Counted from the first letter of the stretch, positions 8,794 to 21,891 are shown. The stretch: DNA of 64,000 bases from Hippasteria phrygiana (GCA_037893225.1 JAZGUH010000285.1:372001-436000), one strand, 5' to 3'. A program made the numbers and translations. Notes: generated from the sequence alone by a model not told the origin.

Positions 8794-9111
8794 AAAATGT
8801 GATCTTTTACCTTTGACTTGATGTCGAATGTTGTGGATTTGTGTCCTGATTGTGAATGGCCCCATGGTATATTGGTGAGCACTCGAGACTCTGAATTGTC
8901 CTACCAAGTACACGATGCTGACACTTCACAAATGACTCTCAGCTCTTATTTTTTGGGTAGATCAAACCGTCCGATCCGAAGTCGGGCACATTGTCTCGTA
9001 CAAGGCCACGCGCCTAAATTCAACCTTCTTCTGGGGGAAAACAAAGTTGAGCAACTGCATACGCATAACTTCAAAAATGAATTAACCATGCAGTAACACG
9101 GCAATAAAAAA

Positions 9112-9184
9112 CGACCGCGAAGGGATTCGAACCCTCAATCTTCCGATCCGAAGTCGGACGCCTTATCCATTAGGCCACGCGGCC
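9112..9184 (-). tRNA. tRNA-Arg (TCG), unit 7
   Basis: Reference form. Confidence 0.96.
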
Positions 9185-10092
9185 AGGATGAATAACTGGG
9201 CAAACATATATGGAATAAAAATGTTTAAGCCGCAGAAAGGAGCTTTTCGTTATTGAATCACCTGATCAAAGTTCGAATGAGATGAACTCGTAGTTTTAAC
9301 CCTGCGTGCAGCCAAGTGCCTGTTTGGTGAGGCACGTTTTTTGTATGTTTGTTATTTACGTATTAAACACCTTTGGGCCAATTCCGCTCAAACTTCATGT
9401 AATCCTCAATCGAACCCCCTAGTCTGAGGGCCTCTAGTCACCCTTAATGTCGAAATGACTAACAAGACAAACCAACCAGAAGAAAAGAGAACCAATAGCA
9501 AAGCCCCATTGGTTTGTGTACAAACTCATTCATTGTTAACAAAGCACGATCATTTGAGTTGGCGGTGTAGTCGGCTATCATAAAGGAAACTATCAATCAT
9601 TCTACTGCTAGCCCAGTAACAGACGGTAAACAACAGCTGCTTTGACCCACAAAAGTCTATGTCTGTGACTGTTTCATGTCCATGCTTTTAGAAAGTGCCT
9701 TCCGGAGGAGCACCTTGGTGCGCCCGAGTCATTTTTGTCGGGGCGCTGCACGCAGGGCTTTAAAGTAAGCTTAAGATTAAATCTGAATTATTTATGCTTT
9801 TAATGTTGGAGAACAACTCAAGGTGGGTTAAACAAAGGATTTTACAATTCCCGATTCATTTAATTGGTTGATATATTTTGGTGTCGATACTTTCCTATCG
9901 TGGTGAGGGTGTGGTATGTATCTTTTCTGGTTGATGATTTACAAATCTTGTTTAATAAACCACATAATTTTATTTGAATTCTATTGCAACGAAGCACCGA
10001 GATGCACTCCATCACCAAACTCTTCAACTGAATTTAAATCTGTATGCAGAATTAGACTTGAATGTCGAAAGTTGTGGATTTGTATCGCGAAT

Positions 10093-10164
10093 GGCCCCAT
10101 GGTGTAATGGTTAGCACTCGAGACTTTGAATCTCGCGATCCGAGTTCAAATCTCGGTGGGACCT
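10093..10164 (+). tRNA. tRNA-Gln (TTG), only Gln gene of unit 8
   Basis: Slot-fusion type, reference body. Confidence 0.95.
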
Positions 10165-10482
10165 AAAATGTGATCTTTTACCTTTGACTTGATGTCGAAT
10201 GTTGTGGATTTGTGTCCTGATTGTGAATGGCCCCATGGTATATTGGTGAGCACTCGAGACTCTGAATTGTCCTACCAAGTACACGATGCTGACACTTCAC
10301 AAATGACTCTCAGCTCTTGTTTTTTGGGTAGATCAAACCGTCCGATCCGAAGTCGGGCACATTGTCTCGTACAAGGCCACGCGCCTAAATTCAACCTTCT
10401 TCTGGGGGAAAACAAAGTTGAGCAACTGCATACGCATAACTTCAAAAATGAATTAACCATGCAGTAACACGGCAATAAAAAA

Positions 10483-10555
10483 CGACCGCGAAGGGATTCG
10501 AACCCTCAATCTTCCGATCCGAAGTCGGACGCCTTATCCATTAGGCCACGCGGCC
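10483..10555 (-). tRNA. tRNA-Arg (TCG), unit 8
   Basis: Reference form. Confidence 0.96.
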
Positions 10556-11463
10556 AGGATGAATAACTGGGCAAACATATATGGAATAAAAATGTTTAAG
10601 CCGCAGAAAGGAGCTTTTCGTTATTGAATCACCTGATCAAAGTTCGAATGAGATGAACTCGTAGTTTTAACCCTGCGTGCAGCCAAGTGCCTGTTTGGTG
10701 AGGCACGTTTTTTGTATGTTTGTTATTTACGTATTAAACACCTTTGGGCCAATTCCGCTCAAACTTCATGTAATCCTCAATCGAACCCCCTAGTCTGAGG
10801 GCCTCTAGTCACCCTTAATGTCGAAATGACTAACAAGACAAACCAACCAGAAGAAAAGAGAACCAATAGCAAAGCCCCATTGGTTTGTGTACAAACTCAT
10901 TCATTGTTAACAAAGCACGATCATTTGAGTTGGCGGTGTAGTCGGCTATCATAAAGGAAACTATCAATCATTCTACTGCTAGCCCAGTAACAGACGGTAA
11001 ACAACAGCTGCTTTGACCCACAAAAGTCTATGTCTGTGACTGTTTCATGTCCATGCTTTTAGAAAGTGCCTTCCGGAGGAGCACCTTGGTGCGCCCGAGT
11101 CATTTTTGTCGGGGCGCTGCACGCAGGGCTTTAAAGTAAGCTTAAGATTAAATCTGAATTATTTATGCTTTTAATGTTGGAGAACAACTCAAGGTGGGTT
11201 AAACAAAGGATTTTACAATTCCCGATTCATTTAATTGGTTGATATATTTTGGTGTCGATACTTTCCTATCGTGGTGAGGGTGTGGTATGTATCTTTTCTG
11301 GTTGATGATTTACAAATCTTGTTTAATAAACCACATAATTTTATTTGAATTCTATTGCAACGAAGCACCGAGATGCACTCCATCACCAAACTCTTCAACT
11401 GAATTTAAATCTGTATGCAGAATTAGACTTGAATGTCGAAAGTTGTGGATTTGTATCGGGAAT

Positions 11464-11535
11464 GGCCCCATGGTGTAATGGTTAGCACTCGAGACTTTGA
11501 ATCTCGCGATCCGAGTTCAAATCTCGGTGGGACCT
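11464..11535 (+). tRNA. tRNA-Gln (TTG), only Gln gene of unit 9
   Basis: Slot-fusion type; the 5' flank has ATCGGGAAT. Confidence 0.95.
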
Positions 11536-11853
11536 AAAATGTGATCTTTTACCTTTGACTTGATGTCGAATGTTGTGGATTTGTGTCCTGATTGTGAATG
11601 GCCCCATGGTATATTGGTGAGCACTCGAGACTCTGAATTGTCCTACCAAGTACACGATGCTGACACTTCACAAATGACTCTCAGCTCTTGTTTTTTGGGT
11701 AGATCAAACCGTCCGATCCGAAGTCGGGCACATTGTCTCGTACAAGGCCACGCGCCTAAATTCAACCTTCTTCTGGGGGAAAACAAAGTTGAGCAACTGC
11801 ATACGCATAACTTCAAAAATGAATTAACCATGCAGTAACACGGCAATAAAAAA

Positions 11854-11926
11854 CGACCGCGAAGGGATTCGAACCCTCAATCTTCCGATCCGAAGTCGGA
11901 CGCCTTATCCATTAGGCCACGCGGCC
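11854..11926 (-). tRNA. tRNA-Arg (TCG), unit 9
   Basis: Reference form. Confidence 0.96.
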
Positions 11927-12834
11927 AGGATGAATAACTGGGCAAACATATATGGAATAAAAATGTTTAAGCCGCAGAAAGGAGCTTTTCGTTATTGAAT
12001 CACCTGATCAAAGTTCGAATGAGATGAACTCGTAGTTTTAACCCTGCGTGCAGCCAAGTGCCTGTTTGGTGAGGCACGTTTTTTGTATGTTTGTTATTTA
12101 CGTATTAAACACCTTTGGGCCAATTCCGCTCAAACTTCATGTAATCCTCAATCGAACCCCCTAGTCTGAGGGCCTCTAGTCACCCTTAATGTCGAAATGA
12201 CTAACAAGACAAACCAACCAGAGGAAAAGAGAACCAATAGCAAAGCCCCATTGGTTTGTGTACAAACTCATTCATTGTTAACAAAGCACGATCATTTGAG
12301 TTGGCGGTGTAGTCGGCTATCATAAAGGAAACTATCAATCATTCTACTGCTAGCCCAGTAACAGACGGTAAACAACAGCTGCTTTGACCCACAAAAGTCT
12401 ATGTCTGTGACTGTTTCATGTCCATGCTTTTAGAAAGTGCCTTCCGGAGGAGCACCTTGGTGCGCCCGAGTCATTTTTGTCGGGGCGCTGCACGCAGGGC
12501 TTTAAAGTAAGCTTAAGATTAAATCTGAATTATTTATGCTTTTAATGTTGGAGAACAACTCAAGGTGGGTTAAACAAAGGATTTTACAATTCCCGATTCA
12601 TTTAATTGGTTGATATATTTTGGTGTCGATACTTTCCTATCGTGGTGAGGGTGTGGTATGTATCTTTTCTGGTTGATGATTTACAAATCTTGTTTAATAA
12701 ACCACATAATGTTATTTGAATTCTATTGCAACGAAGCACCGAGATGCACTCCATCACCAAACTCTTCAACTGAATTTAAATCTGTATGCAGAATTAGACT
12801 TGAATGTCGAAAGTTGTGGATTTGTATCGCGAAT

Positions 12835-12906
12835 GGCCCCATGGTGTAATGGTTAGCACTCGAGACTCTGAATCTCGCGATCCGAGTTCAAATCTCGGTG
12901 GGACCT
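12835..12906 (+). tRNA. tRNA-Gln (CTG), unit 10
   Basis: Reference body. From here the spacer to the next Gln gene is two bases shorter (GTCGATGAG for GTCGATTTGAG). Confidence 0.95.
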
Positions 12907-12983
12907 AAAATGTGATATTTTCACCTTTTACTTGAATGACTTGATGTCGAATGTTGTCGATGAGTGTCTTAATTCCTATACAT

Positions 12984-13055
12984 GGCCCCATGGTGTAATG
13001 GTTAGCACTCGAGACTTTGAATATCGCGATCCGAGTTCAAATCTCGGTGGGACCT
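12984..13055 (+). tRNA. tRNA-Gln (TTG), unit 10, anticodon-stem mismatch
   Basis: The anticodon stem reads CGAGA/TATCG, so G30 faces A40. The downstream terminator is TTCT. Both changes make efficient function doubtful. Confidence 0.8.
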
Positions 13056-13373
13056 AAAATGTGATCTTCTACCTTTGACTTGATGTCGAATGTTGTGGAT
13101 TTGTGTCCTGATTGTGAATGGCCCCGTGGTATATTGGTGAGCACTCGAGACTCTGAATTGTCCTACCACGTACACGATGCTGACACTTCACAAATGACTC
13201 TCAGCTCTTGCTTTTTGGGTAGATCAAACCGTCCGATCCGAAGTCGGGCACATTGTCTCGTACAAGGCCACGCGCCTAAATTCAACCTTCTTCTGGGGGA
13301 AAACAAAGTTGAGCAACTGCATACGCATAACTTCAAAAATGAATTAACCATGCAGTAACACGGCAATAAAAAA

Positions 13374-13446
13374 CGACCGCGAAGGGATTCGAACCCTCAA
13401 TCTTCCGATCCGAAGTCGGACGCCTTATCCATTAGGCCACGCGTCC
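13374..13446 (-). tRNA. tRNA-Arg (TCG), unit 10, acceptor mismatch
   Basis: The 5' acceptor strand is GGACGCG, giving A3 opposite G70. The same change recurs in units 12 and 28. Confidence 0.88.
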
Positions 13447-14353
13447 AGGATGGATAACTGGGCAAACATATATGGAATAAAAATGTTTAAGCCGCAGAAA
13501 GGAGCTTTTCGTTATTGAATCACCTGATCAAAGTTCGAATGAGATGAACTCGTAGTTTTAACCCTGCGTGCAGCCAAGTGCCTGTTTGGTGAGGCACGTT
13601 TTTGTATGTTTGTTATTTACGTATTAAACACCTTTGGGCCAATTCCGCTCAAACTTCATGTAATCCTCAATCGAACCCCCTAGTCTGAGGGCCTCTAGTC
13701 ACCCTTAATGTCGAAATGACTAACAAGCCAAACCAACCAGAAGAAAAGAGAACCAATAGCAAAGCCCCATTGGTTTGTGTACAAACTCATTCATTGTTAA
13801 CAAAGCACGATCATTTGAGTTGGCGGTGTAGTCGGCTATCATAAAGGAAACTATCAATCATTCTACTGCTAGCCCAGTAACAGACGGTAAACAACAGCTG
13901 CTTTGACAAACAAAAGTCTATGTCTGTGACTGTTTCATGTCCATGCTTTTAGAAAGTGCCTTCCGGAGGAGCACCTTGGTGCGCCCGAGTCATTTTTGTC
14001 GGGGCGCTGCACGCAGGGCTTTAAAGTAAGCTTAAGATTAAATCTGAATTATTTATGCTTTTAATGTTGGAGAACAACTCAAGGTGGGTTAAACAAAGGA
14101 TTTTACAATTCCCGATTCATTTAATTGGTTGATATATTTTGGTGTCGATACTTTCCTATCGTGGTGAGGGTGTGGTATGTATCTTTTCTGGTTGATGATT
14201 TACAAATCTTGTTTAATAAACCACATAATTTTATTTGAATTCTATTGCAACGAAGCACCGAGATGCACTCCATCACCAAACTCTTCAACTGAATTTAAAT
14301 CTGTATGCAGAATTAGACTTGAATGTCGAAAGTTGTGGATTTGTATCGCGAAT

Positions 14354-14425
14354 GGCCCCATGGTGTAATGGTTAGCACTCGAGACTTTGAATCTCGCGAT
14401 CCGAGTTCAAATCTCGGTGGGACCT
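14354..14425 (+). tRNA. tRNA-Gln (TTG), only Gln gene of unit 11
   Basis: Slot-fusion type, reference body. Confidence 0.95.
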
Positions 14426-14743
14426 AAAATGTGATCTTTTACCTTTGACTTGATGTCGAATGTTGTGGATTTGTGTCCTGATTGTGAATGGCCCCATGGT
14501 ATATTGGTGAGCACTCGAGACTCTGAATTGTCCTTCCAAGTACACGATGCTGACACTTCACAAATGACTCTCAGCTCTTGTTTTTTGGGTAGATCAAACC
14601 GTCCGATCCGAAGTCGGGCACATTGTCTCGTACAAGGCCACGCGCCTAAATTCAACCTTCTTCTGGGGGAAAACAAAGTTGAGCAACTGCATACGCATAA
14701 CTTCAAAAATGAATTAACCATGCAGTAACACGGCAATAAAAAA

Positions 14744-14816
14744 CGACCGCGAAGGGATTCGAACCCTCAATCTTCCGATCCGAAGTCGGACGCCTTATCC
14801 ATTAGGCCACGCGGCC
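14744..14816 (-). tRNA. tRNA-Arg (TCG), unit 11
   Basis: Reference body; the upstream flank is GGATGGATAAC rather than GGATGAATAAC. Confidence 0.96.
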
Positions 14817-15723
14817 AGGATGGATAACTGGGCAAACATATATGGAATAAAAATGTTTAAGCCGCAGAAAGGAGCTTTTCGTTATTGAATCACCTGATCA
14901 AAGTTCGAATAAGATGAACTCGTAGTTTTAACCCTGCGTGCAGCCAAGTGCCTGTTTGGTGAGGCACATTTTTGTATGTTTGTTATTTACGTATTAAACA
15001 CCTTTGGGCCAATTCCGCTCAAACTTCATGTAATCCTCAATCGAACCCCCTAGTCTGAGGGCCTCTAGTCACCCTTAATGTCGAAATGACTAACAAGCCA
15101 AACCAACCAGAAGAAAAGAGAACCAATAGCAAAGCCCCATTGGTTTGTGTACAAACTCATTCATTGTTAACAAAGCACGATCATTTGAGTTGGCGGTGTA
15201 GTCGGCTATCATAAAGGAAACTATCAATCATTCTACTGCTAGCCCAGTAACAGACGGTAAACAACAGCTGCTTTGACAAACAAAAGTCTATGTCTGTGAC
15301 TGTTTCATGTCCATGCTTTTAGAAAGTGCCTTCCGGAGGAGCACCTTGGTGCGCCCGAGTCATTTTTGTCGGGGCGCTGCACGCAGGGCTTTAAGGTAAG
15401 CTTAAGATTAAATCTGAATTATTTATGCTTTTAATGTTGGAGAACAACTCAAGGTGGGTTAAACAAAGGATTTTACAATTCCCGATTCATTTAATTGGTT
15501 GATATATTTTGGTGTCGATACTTTCCTATCGTGGTGAGGGTGTGGTATGTATCTTTTCTGGTTGATGTTTTGCAAATCTTGTTTAATAAACCCCATAATG
15601 TTATTTGAATTCTATTGCAACGAAGCACCGAGATGCACTCCATCACCAAACTCTTCAACTGAATTTAAATCTGTATGCAGAATTAGACTTGAATGTCGAA
15701 AGTTGTGGATTTGTATCGCGAAT

Positions 15724-15795
15724 GGCCCCATGGTGTAATGGTTAGCACTCGAGACTCTGAATCTCGCGATCCGAGTTCAAATCTCGGTGGGACCT
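15724..15795 (+). tRNA. tRNA-Gln (CTG), unit 12
   Basis: Reference form. Confidence 0.95.
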
Positions 15796-15872
15796 AAAAT
15801 GTGATATTTTCACCTTTTACTTGAATGACTTGATGTCGAATGTTGTCGATGAGTGTCTTAATTCCTATACAT

Positions 15873-15944
15873 GGCCCCATGGTGTAATGGTTAGCACTCG
15901 AGACTTTGAATATCGCGATCCGAGTTCAAATCTCGGTGGGACCT
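15873..15944 (+). tRNA. tRNA-Gln (TTG), unit 12, anticodon-stem mismatch
   Basis: The same A40 change (TATCG) and TTCT terminator as unit 10, so the two share ancestry or were converted. Confidence 0.8.
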
Positions 15945-16262
15945 AAAATGTGATCTTCTACCTTTGACTTGATGTCGAATGTTGTGGATTTGTGTCCTGA
16001 TTGTGAATGGCCCCGTGGTATATTGGTGAGCACTCGAGACTCTGAATTGTCCTACCACGTACACGATGCTGACACTTCACAAATGACTCTCAGCTCTTGC
16101 TTTTTGGGTAGATCAAACCGTCCGATCCGAAGTCGGGCACATTGTCTCGTACAAGGCCACGCGCCTAAATTCAACCTTCTTCTGGGGGAAAACAAAGTTG
16201 AGCAACTGCATACGCATAACTTCAAAAATGAATTAACCATGCAGTAACACGGCAATAAAAAA

Positions 16263-16335
16263 CGACCGCGAAGGGATTCGAACCCTCAATCTTCCGATCC
16301 GAAGTCGGACGCCTTATCCATTAGGCCACGCGTCC
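16263..16335 (-). tRNA. tRNA-Arg (TCG), unit 12, acceptor mismatch
   Basis: GGACGCG acceptor strand (A3-G70), as in unit 10. Confidence 0.88.
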
Positions 16336-17242
16336 AGGATGGATAACTGGGCAAACATATATGGAATAAAAATGTTTAAGCCGCAGAAAGGAGCTTTTCG
16401 TTATTGAATCACCTGATCAAAGTTCGAATGAGATGAACTCGTAGTTTTAACCCTGCGTGCAGCCAAGTGCCTGTTTGGTGAGGCACGTTTTTGTATGTTT
16501 GTTATTTACGTATTAAACACCTTTGGGCCAATTCCGCTCAAACTTCATGTAATCCTCAATCGAACCCCCTAGTCTGAGGGCCTCTAGTCACCCTTAATGT
16601 CGAAATGACTAACAAGCCAAACCAACCAGAAGAAAAGAGAACCAATAGCAAAGCCCCATTGGTTTGTGTACAAACTCATTCATTGTTAACAAAGCACGAT
16701 CATTTGAGTTGGCGGTGTAGTCGGCTATCATAAAGGAAACTATCAATCATTCTACTGCTAGCCCAGTAACAGACGGTAAACAACAGCTGCTTTGACAAAC
16801 AAAAGTCTATGTCTGTGACTGTTTCATGTCCATGCTTTTAGAAAGTGCCTTCCGGAGGAGCACCTTGGTGCGCCCGAGTCATTTTTGTCGGGGCGCTGCA
16901 CGCAGGGCTTTAAGGTAAGCTTAAGATTACATCTGAATTATTTATGCTTTTAATGTTGGAAAACAACTCAAGGTGGGTTAAACAAAGGATTTTACAATTC
17001 CCGATTCATTTAATTGGTTGATATATTTTGGTGTCGATACTTTCCTATCGTGGTGAGGGTGTGGTATGTATCTTTTCTGGTTGATGTTTTGCAAATCTTG
17101 TTTAATAAACCACATAATGTTATTTGAATTCTATTGCAACGAAGCACCGAGATGCACTCCATCACCAAACTCTTCAACTGAATTTAAATCTGTATGCAGA
17201 ATTAGACTTGAATGTCGAAAGTTGTGGATTTGTATCGCGAAT

Positions 17243-17314
17243 GGCCCCATGGTGTAATGGTTAGCACTCGAGACTCTGAATCTCGCGATCCGAGTTCAAA
17301 TCTCGGTGGGACCT
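17243..17314 (+). tRNA. tRNA-Gln (CTG), unit 13
   Basis: Reference form. Confidence 0.95.
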
Positions 17315-17391
17315 AAAATGTGATATTTTCACCTTTTACTTGAATGACTTGATGTCGAATGTTGTCGATGAGTGTCTTAATTGCTATACAT

Positions 17392-17463
17392 GGCCCCATG
17401 GTGTAATGGTTAGCACTCGAGACTTTGAATCTCGCGATCCGAGTTCAAATCTCGGTGGAACCT
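17392..17463 (+). tRNA. tRNA-Gln (TTG), unit 13, weakened acceptor
   Basis: The 3' acceptor strand reads TGGAACC, so C3-A70 and C4-A69 are both mismatched. A 19-bp direct duplication lies in the spacer just downstream. Confidence 0.82.
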
Positions 17464-17499
17464 AAAATGTGATCTTTTACCTTTGACTTGATGTCGAAT

Positions 17500-17540
17500 G
17501 TTGTGGATTTGTGTCCTGATTGTGGATTTGTGTCCTGATT
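17500..17540 (+). repeat. Short direct duplication before the Gln-like half of unit 13
   Basis: The stretch around TGTGGATTTGTGTCCTGAT occurs twice back to back. This adds 19 bases and makes unit 13 the longest of the ordinary long units (1,538 bp). It is found in no other unit. Confidence 0.85.
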
Positions 17541-17800
17541 GTGAATGGCCCCGTGGTATAGTGGTGAGCACTCGAGACTCTGAATTGTCCTACCACGTAC
17601 ACGATGCTGACACTTCAAAAATGACTCTCAGCTCTTGTTTTTTGGGTAGATCAAACCGTCCGATCCGAAGTCGGGCACATTGTCTCGTACAAGGCCACGC
17701 GCCTAAATTCAACCTTCTTCTGGGGGAAAACAAAGTTGAGCAACTGCATACGCATAACTTCAAAAATGAATTAACCATGCAGTAACACGGCAATAAAAAA

Positions 17801-17873
17801 CGACCGCGAAGGGATTCGAACCCTCAATCTTCCGATCCGAAGTCGGACGCCTTATCCATTAGGCCACGCGGCC
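17801..17873 (-). tRNA. tRNA-Arg (TCG), unit 13
   Basis: Reference form. Confidence 0.96.
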
Positions 17874-18780
17874 AGGATGGATAACTGGGCAAACATATAT
17901 GGAATAAAAATGTTTAAGCCGCAGAAAGGAGCTTTTCGTTATTGAATCACCTGATCAAAGTTCGAATGAGATGAACTCGTAGTTTTAACCCTGCGTGCAG
18001 CCAAGTGCCTGTTTGGTGAGGCACGTTTTTGTATGTTTGTTATTTACGTATTAAACACCTTTGGGCCAATTCCGCTCAAACTTCATGTAATCCTCAATCG
18101 AACCCCCTAGTCTGAGGGCCTCTAGTCACCCTTAATGTCGAAATGACTAACAAGCCAAACCAACCAGAAGAAAAGAGAACCAATAGCAAAGCCCCATTGG
18201 TTTGTGTACAAACTCATTCATTGTTAACAAAGCACGATCATTTGAGTTGGCGGTGTAGTCGGCTATCATAAAGGAAACTATCAATCATTCTACTGCTAGC
18301 CCAGTAACAGACGGTAAACAACAGCTGCTTTGACAAACAAAAGTCTATGTCTGTGACTGTTTCATGTCCATGCTTTTAGAAAGTGCCTTCCGGAGGAGCA
18401 CCTTGGTGCGCCCGAGTCATTTTTGTCGGGGCGCTGCACGCAGGGCTTTAAAGTAAGCTTAAGATTAAATCTGAATTATTTATGCTTTTAATGTTGGAGA
18501 ACAACTCAAGGTGGGTTAAACAAAGGATTTTACAATTCCCGATTCATTTAATTGGTTGATATATTTTGGTGTCGATACTTTCCTATCGTGGTGAGGGTGT
18601 GGTATGTATCTTTTCTGGTTGATGTTTTGCAAATCTTGTTTAATAAACCACATAATGTTATTTGAATTCTATTGCAACGAAGCACCGAGATGCACTCCAT
18701 CACCAAACTCTTCAACTGAATTTAAATCTGTATGCAGAATTAGACTTGAATGTCGAAAGTTGTGGATTTGTATCGCGAAT

Positions 18781-18852
18781 GGCCCCATGGTGTAATGGTT
18801 AGCACTAGAGACTCTGAATCTCGCGATCCGAGTTCAAATCTCGGTGGGACCT
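18781..18852 (+). tRNA. tRNA-Gln (CTG), unit 14, A27 variant
   Basis: ACTAGAGAC replaces ACTCGAGAC, so A27 faces G43 at the top of the anticodon stem. The same change is seen in units 22 and 23. Confidence 0.88.
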
Positions 18853-18929
18853 AAAATGTGATATTTTCACCTTTTACTTGAATGACTTGATGTCGAATGT
18901 TGTCGATGAGTGTCTTAATTCCTATACAT

Positions 18930-19001
18930 GGCCCCATGGTGTAATGGTTAGCACTCGAGACTTTGAATCTCGCGATCCGAGTTCAAATCTCGGTGGGACC
19001 T
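18930..19001 (+). tRNA. tRNA-Gln (TTG), unit 14
   Basis: Reference body; the terminator is changed to TTCT. Confidence 0.93.
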
Positions 19002-19319
19002 AAAATGTGATCTTCTACCTTTGACTTGATGTCGAATGTTGTGGATTTGTGTCCTGATTGTGAATGGCCCCGTGGTATATTGGTGAGCACTCGAGACTCT
19101 GAATTGTCCTACCACGTACACGATGCTGACACTTCACAAATGACTCTCAGCTCTTGCTTTTTGGGTAGATCAAACCGTCCGATCCGAAGTCGGGCACATT
19201 GTCTCGTACAAGGCCACGCGCCTAAATTCAACCTTCTTCTGGGGGAAAACAAAGTTGAGCAACTGCATACGCATAACTTCAAAAATGAATTAACCATGCA
19301 GTAACACGGCAATAAAAAA

Positions 19320-19392
19320 CGACCGCGAAGGGATTCGAACCCTCAATCTTCCGATCCGAAGTCGGACGACTTATCCATTAGGCCACGCGGCC
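19320..19392 (-). tRNA. tRNA-Arg (TCG), unit 14, D-stem mismatch
   Basis: The 3' D-stem strand AGGC reads AGTC, breaking a C-G pair. This occurs in this copy only. Confidence 0.85.
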
Positions 19393-20299
19393 AGGATGGA
19401 TTACTGTGCAAACATATATGGAATAAAAATGTTTAAGCCGCAGAAAGGAGCTTTTCGTTATTGAATCACCTGATCAAAGTTCGAATGAGATGAACTCGTA
19501 GTTTTAACCCTGCGTGCAGCCAAGTGCCTGTTTGGTGAGGCACGTTTTTGTATGTTTGTTATTTACGTATTAAACACCTTTAGGCCAATTCCGCTCAAAC
19601 TTCATGTAATCCTCAATCGAACCCCCTAGTCTGAGGGCCTCTAGTCACCCTTAATGTCGAAATGACTAACAAGCCAAACCAACCAGAAGAAAAGAGAACC
19701 AATAGCAAAGCCCCATTGGTTTGTGTACAAACTCATTCATTGTTAACAAAGCACGATCATTTGAGTTGGCGGTGTAGTCGGCTATCATAAAGGAAACTAT
19801 CAATCATTCTACTGCTAGCCCAGTAACAGACGGTAAACAACAGCTGCTTTGACAAAGAAAAGTCTATGTCTGTGACTGTTTCATGTCCACGCTTTTAGAA
19901 AGTGCCTTCCGGAGGAGCACCTTGGTGCGCCCGAGTCATTTTTGTCGGGGCGCTGCACGCAGGGCTTTAAAGTAAGCTTAAGATTAAATCTGAATTATTT
20001 ATGCTTTTAATGTTGGAGAACAACTCAAGGTGGGTTAAACAAAGGATTTTACAATTCCCGATTCATTTAATTGGTTGATATATTTTGGTGTCGATACTTT
20101 CCTATCGTGGTGAGGGTGTGGTATGTATCTTTTCTGGTTGATGTTTTGCAAATCTTGTTTAATAAACCACATAATTTTATTTGAATTCTATTGCAACGAA
20201 GCACCGAGATGCACTCCATCACCAAACTCTTCAACTGAATATACATATGTATGCAGAATTAGACTTGAATGTCGAAAGTTGTGGATTTGTATCGCGAAT

Positions 20300-20371
20300 G
20301 GCCCCATGGTGTAATGGTTAGCACTCGAGACTCTGAATCTCGCGATCCGAGTTCAAATCTCGGTGGGACCT
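20300..20371 (+). tRNA. tRNA-Gln (CTG), unit 15
   Basis: Reference body. Its block partner in unit 23 has A27, so one of the two was changed after duplication. Confidence 0.95.
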
Positions 20372-20448
20372 AAAATGTGATATTTTCACGTTTTACTTGA
20401 ATGACTTGATGTCGAATGTTGTCGATGAGTGTCTTAATTCCTATACAT

Positions 20449-20520
20449 GGCCCCATGGTGTAATGGTTAGCACTCGAGACTTTGAATCTCGCGATCCGAG
20501 TTCAAATCTCGGTGGGACCT
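20449..20520 (+). tRNA. tRNA-Gln (TTG), unit 15
   Basis: Reference body; TTCT in place of the terminator. Confidence 0.93.
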
Positions 20521-20838
20521 AAAATGTGATCTTCTACCTTTGACTTGATGTCGAATGTTGTGGATTTGTGTCCTGATTGTGAATGGCCCCGTGGTGTATT
20601 GGTGAGCACTCGAGACTCTGAATTGTCCTACCACGTACACGATGCTGACATTTCACAAATGACTCTCAGCTCTTGCTTTTTGGGTAGATCAAACCGTCCG
20701 ATCCGAAGTCGGGCACATTGTCTCGTACTAGGCCACGCGCCTAAATTCAACCTTCTTCTGGGGGAAAACAAAGTTGAGCAACTGCATACGCATAACTTCA
20801 AAAATGAATTAACCATGCAGTAACACGGCAATAAAAAA

Positions 20839-20911
20839 CGACCGCGAAGGGATTCGAACCCTCAATCTTCCGATCCGAAGTCGGACGCCTTATCCATTAG
20901 GCCACGCGGCC
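20839..20911 (-). tRNA. tRNA-Arg (TCG), unit 15
   Basis: Reference form. Confidence 0.96.
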
Positions 20912-21819
20912 AGGATGAATAACTGGGCAAACATATATGGAATAAAAATGTTTAAGCCGCAGAAAGGAGCTTTTCGTTATTGAATCACCTGATCAAAGTT
21001 CGAATGTGATGAACTCGTAGTTTTAACCCTGCGTGCAGCCAAGTGCCTGTTTGGTGAGGCACGTTTTTTGTATGTTTGTTATTTACGTATTAAACACCTT
21101 TGGGCCAATTCCGCTCAAACTTCATGTAATCCTCAATCGAACCCCCTAGTCTGAGGGCCTCTAGTCACCCTTAATGTCGAAATGACTAACAAGACAAACC
21201 AACCAGAAGAAAAGAGAACCAATAGCAAAGCCCCATTGGTTTGTGTACAAACTCATTCATTGTTAACAAAGCACGATCATTTGAGTTGGCGGTGTAGTCG
21301 GCTATCATAAAGGAAACTATCAATCATTCTACTGCTAGCCCAGTAACAGACGGTAAACAACAGCTGCTTTGACCCACAAAAGTCTATGTCTGTGACTGTT
21401 TCATGTCCATGCTTTTAGAAAGTGCCTTCCGGAGGAGCACCTTGGTGCGCCCGAGTCATTTTTGTCGGGGCGCTGCACGCAGGGCTTTAAAGTAAGCTTA
21501 AGATTAAATCTGAATTATTTATGCTTTTAATGTTGGAGAACAACTCAAGGTGGGTTAAACAAAGGATTTTACAATTCCCGATTCATTTAATTGGTTGATA
21601 TATTTTAGTGTCGATACTTTCCTATCGTGGTGAGGGTGTGGTATGTATCTTTTCTGGTTGATGATTTACAAATCTTGTTTAATAAACCACATAATTTTAT
21701 TTGAATTCTATTGCAACGAAGCACCGAGATGCACTCCATCACCAAACTCTTCAACTGAATTTAAATCTGTATGCAGAATTAGACTTGAATGTCGAAAGTT
21801 GTGGATTTGTATCGCGAAT

Positions 21820-21891
21820 GGCCCCATGGTGTAATGGTTAGCACTCGAGACTTTGAATCTCGCGATCCGAGTTCAAATCTCGGTGGGACCT
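21820..21891 (+). tRNA. tRNA-Gln (TTG), only Gln gene of unit 16
   Basis: Slot-fusion type; block partner of unit 11 at 7,466 bp. Confidence 0.95.
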
